From Alterinioella nitratireducens (GTDB lineage Bacteria > Pseudomonadota > Alphaproteobacteria > Rhodobacterales > Rhodobacteraceae), in the NCBI RefSeq assembly GCF_013155465.1, contig NZ_JABJVX010000018.1:1-39301 (forward strand): a DNA stretch of 39,301 nucleotides. The letters are read 5' to 3'. Made by a program: the position numbers and the translations under genes. This document shows, piece after piece, positions 37,360 through 39,301 of this stretch. The stretch's first letter is position 1, and the number at the start of each line of letters is the position of its first letter. A model generated the notes under the pieces. The model did not search any database. It was not told where the DNA came from and saw only the letters and a list, made by a program, of their open reading frames with translations.

Positions 37360-38979
37360 TCACTCGGCGACGCGGTAGATGTCGCGCACGTACCAGTTGT
37401 TTTCGACGTTCTCCATCGGCCAGTTCCGGATGGCCGGGTCAAGCACGAAGTTCTGGGTGTAATGGTAGATCGGGATGATCGCCATTTCCTCGGCCAGGAT
37501 CTCCTCGACGCGGGTATAGTTCGGCTGCGGATCGGCCATGGTGGCGCTCTCGGCCATCAGGCGGTCCACCTCCTCGCTCTGGAACTTGCCGTCATTATTG
37601 GCATTGCGCGAGGTCAGCAGGTCGAGGAAGGTCGATGCCTCGTTGTAATCCCCGCACCAGGCCGAACGGGCCACGTCGAAATTCTGGTTGCCGCGAATGT
37701 CCAGGTAGCTCTGCCATTCGAAGTTGCTGAGGTTCACCGTCACGCCAAGCGGACGCCACATCTGGCTGACCACGGTGGCGATCTGGCGGTGGTTCTCGGA
37801 GGTGTTGTAGATCAGGTCGATCTCGATCGGGTTCGACGGGCCGTATCCGGCCTCTTCCATCAGCTCCATCGCGCGCTGCTGACGCTCTTCCTGCGACCAG
37901 CTGGCATAGTCGATCTCGGGCATCTCGAAGCCTGCCGTCGCCCAGTGGGTGAAGTTGTAGGCCGGGGCCTGACCCGCCTGTAGCACCTGGTCGGTGATCA
38001 CGTTGCGGTTGATCATGTAGGACAGCGCCTGACGCACGCGGGGGTCTTGCAGCGCCTCATGGCCGCTCTCGCTCTGGTTGACGGTGTAGTAATAGGAGCA
38101 GAGCCGCGGCACCGAATGGGCGGTCTCGGGCATCTCTTCCTCAAGCTGCGGGTAGGAGCCCGCGGGCAGGTCGTCCATCATGTCGAACTCACCGGCGCGG
38201 AACCGGGTCAGCGCCTGGTTGGCATCGTTGATCACCAGGCCGGTGATCTCGTCCATGATGACGCTGTCGGCGTTCCAGTAATTCGGGTTCGGGACCAGGC
38301 GGAAGAATTCGTTCACCGCGATTTCATCCAGAATATATGCGCCGTTGGACACGATATTCTCCGGGCTGGTCCAATCGGCGCCATATTCCTCGATGGTGGC
38401 CTGATGGGTCGGCATGAAGGTGTAATGCACCACCATCTGCGGGAAATAGGGCAGCGGGGCCTGCAAGGTCACCTGGAGCGTGTAATCGTCCAGCGCCTCG
38501 ACGGCCAGCTCCTCGGGCGGAATCTCTCCGGCGATGACGGCGGAGGCGCCTTCGATCTGGCTCAACTCGACATACCAGGCATATTCCGACGCGGTGGCGG
38601 GGTCGGCGGCGCGGCGCCAGGCATAGACGAAATCCTGCGCCGTCACGGGGTCGCCATTCGACCACATCGCATCCTGGCGCAGGGTAAAGGTCCAGGTCTG
38701 GTTGTCCTCCGACGTCCATTCGGTCGCGACACCGGGGCGCAGCTCGCCCTGGTCATCCTGGGTCAGCAGCCCCTCGAAGATCTGGCGCGCGACGTGGCCA
38801 CCGGCGGTTTCCTCGATCAGTTGCGGGTCGATGGTGGGGAACTGGTCCAGCAGGCGGTAGGAGAAGCTCTGATCCTCGGCCAGCGTCTCGCCGGTTTCGG
38901 GATGCGTCTCCTGGGCGAACGCCGCCCCGGACAGGCCAACCGCCAGCGCGGTTGTCATCAGCAACGTGAACTTTGACAT
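37360..38979 (-). CDS. oppA: Oligopeptide-binding protein (OppA type)
   Basis: A 539-residue periplasmic binding protein of SBP family 5. The Sec signal is cleaved after AAFA (residue 22). The mature chain has the typical start (TIDPQLIEETAGGHVARQIFEGL), the family signature region LRQDAMWSNGDPVTAQDFVYAW, and FEWQSYLDIRGNQNFDVAR near the C-terminal part. The overall shape fits OppA, not DppA or nickel-binding proteins; bound peptide length is not known. GGGAGAG precedes the ATG. It is the first gene of oppABCDF-speD. Confidence 0.95.
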   Translation of the reverse strand: MSKFTLLMTTALAVGLSGAAFAQETHPETGETLAEDQSFSYRLLDQFPTIDPQLIEETAGGHVARQIFEGLLTQDDQGELRPGVATEWTSEDNQTWTFTLRQDAMWSNGDPVTAQDFVYAWRRAADPATASEYAWYVELSQIEGASAVIAGEIPPEELAVEALDDYTLQVTLQAPLPYFPQMVVHYTFMPTHQATIEEYGADWTSPENIVSNGAYILDEIAVNEFFRLVPNPNYWNADSVIMDEITGLVINDANQALTRFRAGEFDMMDDLPAGSYPQLEEEMPETAHSVPRLCSYYYTVNQSESGHEALQDPRVRQALSYMINRNVITDQVLQAGQAPAYNFTHWATAGFEMPEIDYASWSQEERQQRAMELMEEAGYGPSNPIEIDLIYNTSENHRQIATVVSQMWRPLGVTVNLSNFEWQSYLDIRGNQNFDVARSAWCGDYNEASTFLDLLTSRNANNDGKFQSEEVDRLMAESATMADPQPNYTRVEEILAEEMAIIPIYHYTQNFVLDPAIRNWPMENVENNWYVRDIYRVAE

Positions 38980-39301
38980 TTTTTACTCTCCCAATGTTGG
39001 TTTCGACGCCAAAGGGAAAACACCGTAGCTGCTGTCCCAATTGGCGGGATGGGTCATGCTCCGCCAAATCGGGGGGGGATGCAACAGGACCTGTCCAAAA
39101 GGTCAGGTATTCTGTCGGGTCTCTCCGGCAAACTGGCAAGAACTTGCCACATGGTGCGGGCTGACCCCGCGGCGTCCGGTGTCGAATGGGCGTGACGCAT
39201 CCGGCAATCGCGCGTAATCAGGCAGAAAACGTATGGCCCGCCCCGGTTGCAAGCGACGATTGGGTGACGGCGTAATCAGTCTGCACAAACGTATCCGGCA
39301 T
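38980..39301. promoter_or_regulatory. oppA upstream region
   Basis: 322 bp without a gene up to the window edge. It contains a perfect palindrome TGGCAAG-AA-CTTGCCA at 39134-39149, about 155 bp before the oppA start, and ACAGG-A-CCTGT near 39084-39095. Two imperfect direct repeats begin GCGTAATCAG (39212 and 39270), each ending in AAACGTAT. The oppA promoter is expected here; I cannot fix a -35/-10 pair. Confidence 0.5.

Overview
The window looks like a chromosomal piece of a marine or soil alphaproteobacterium of the family Rhodobacteraceae (Roseobacter group). The evidence is high GC with alphaproteobacterial codon use, a sciP-ctrA pair next to ligA and recG, a gyrA/usg neighbourhood, a GTTC-N7-GTTC type LexA box, GANTC methylation sites at ctrA, a DctPQM TRAP transporter, and an intergenic hairpin-TATTT repeat that I remember from Roseobacter genomes. 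This is recognition from sequence; no database was searched.

Layout. Positions 1-8800 are housekeeping: a small hypothetical gene whose 5' end may be a junction, mnmA (tRNA 2-thiolation), sciP and ctrA (cell-cycle master regulator and its antagonist), ligA and recG (replication and recombination), a 40-residue membrane peptide gene behind a LexA-type box, a SufU/IscU-like scaffold gene and hisI. Positions 8849-15760 are a minus-strand block: gyrA-doxX-VOC (4-nt overlaps), a second doxX, trmFO, a methyltransferase and gluQRS. Positions 15956-20062 hold usg, ornithine cyclodeaminase plus arginase with a divergent Lrp/AsnC regulator, and dsbB with a yqaA-like membrane gene.

Positions 20355-25790 are a TRAP operon in which a GH88-like hydrolase and a flavin monooxygenase sit between the binding protein and the two membrane subunits. 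A tRNA-Leu(CAA) follows, then two covarying hairpins. Positions 26138-28666 are a curli-type amyloid cluster on the minus strand: csgA-csgH duplicated in tandem, then a third curlin-repeat protein with two register-aligned cysteines. Two of its promoters carry the same palindrome, TTAGTGT-N7-ACACTAA, exactly between -35 and -10.

Positions 29207-33080 are a plus-strand set of two zinc-ribbon DUF4178 proteins, a 54-residue membrane peptide, a short DUF350 protein and a membrane-fused spermidine synthase. This resembles the polyamine-linked envelope-stress neighbourhoods described for PspA-type systems, but no PspA is present here. Its likely partner speD lies tail to tail with it as the last gene of an oppABCDF operon (38979 to 33100).

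A recurring design is a GC-rich hairpin without a U-tract directly after the gene expected to be most abundant in its operon (dctP, oppA and both csgA copies). This is consistent with mRNA stabilisation and unequal expression. The best candidates for something undescribed are the SOS-type membrane peptide, the palindrome-in-spacer curlin promoters and the DUF4178/DUF350/spermidine synthase cluster.
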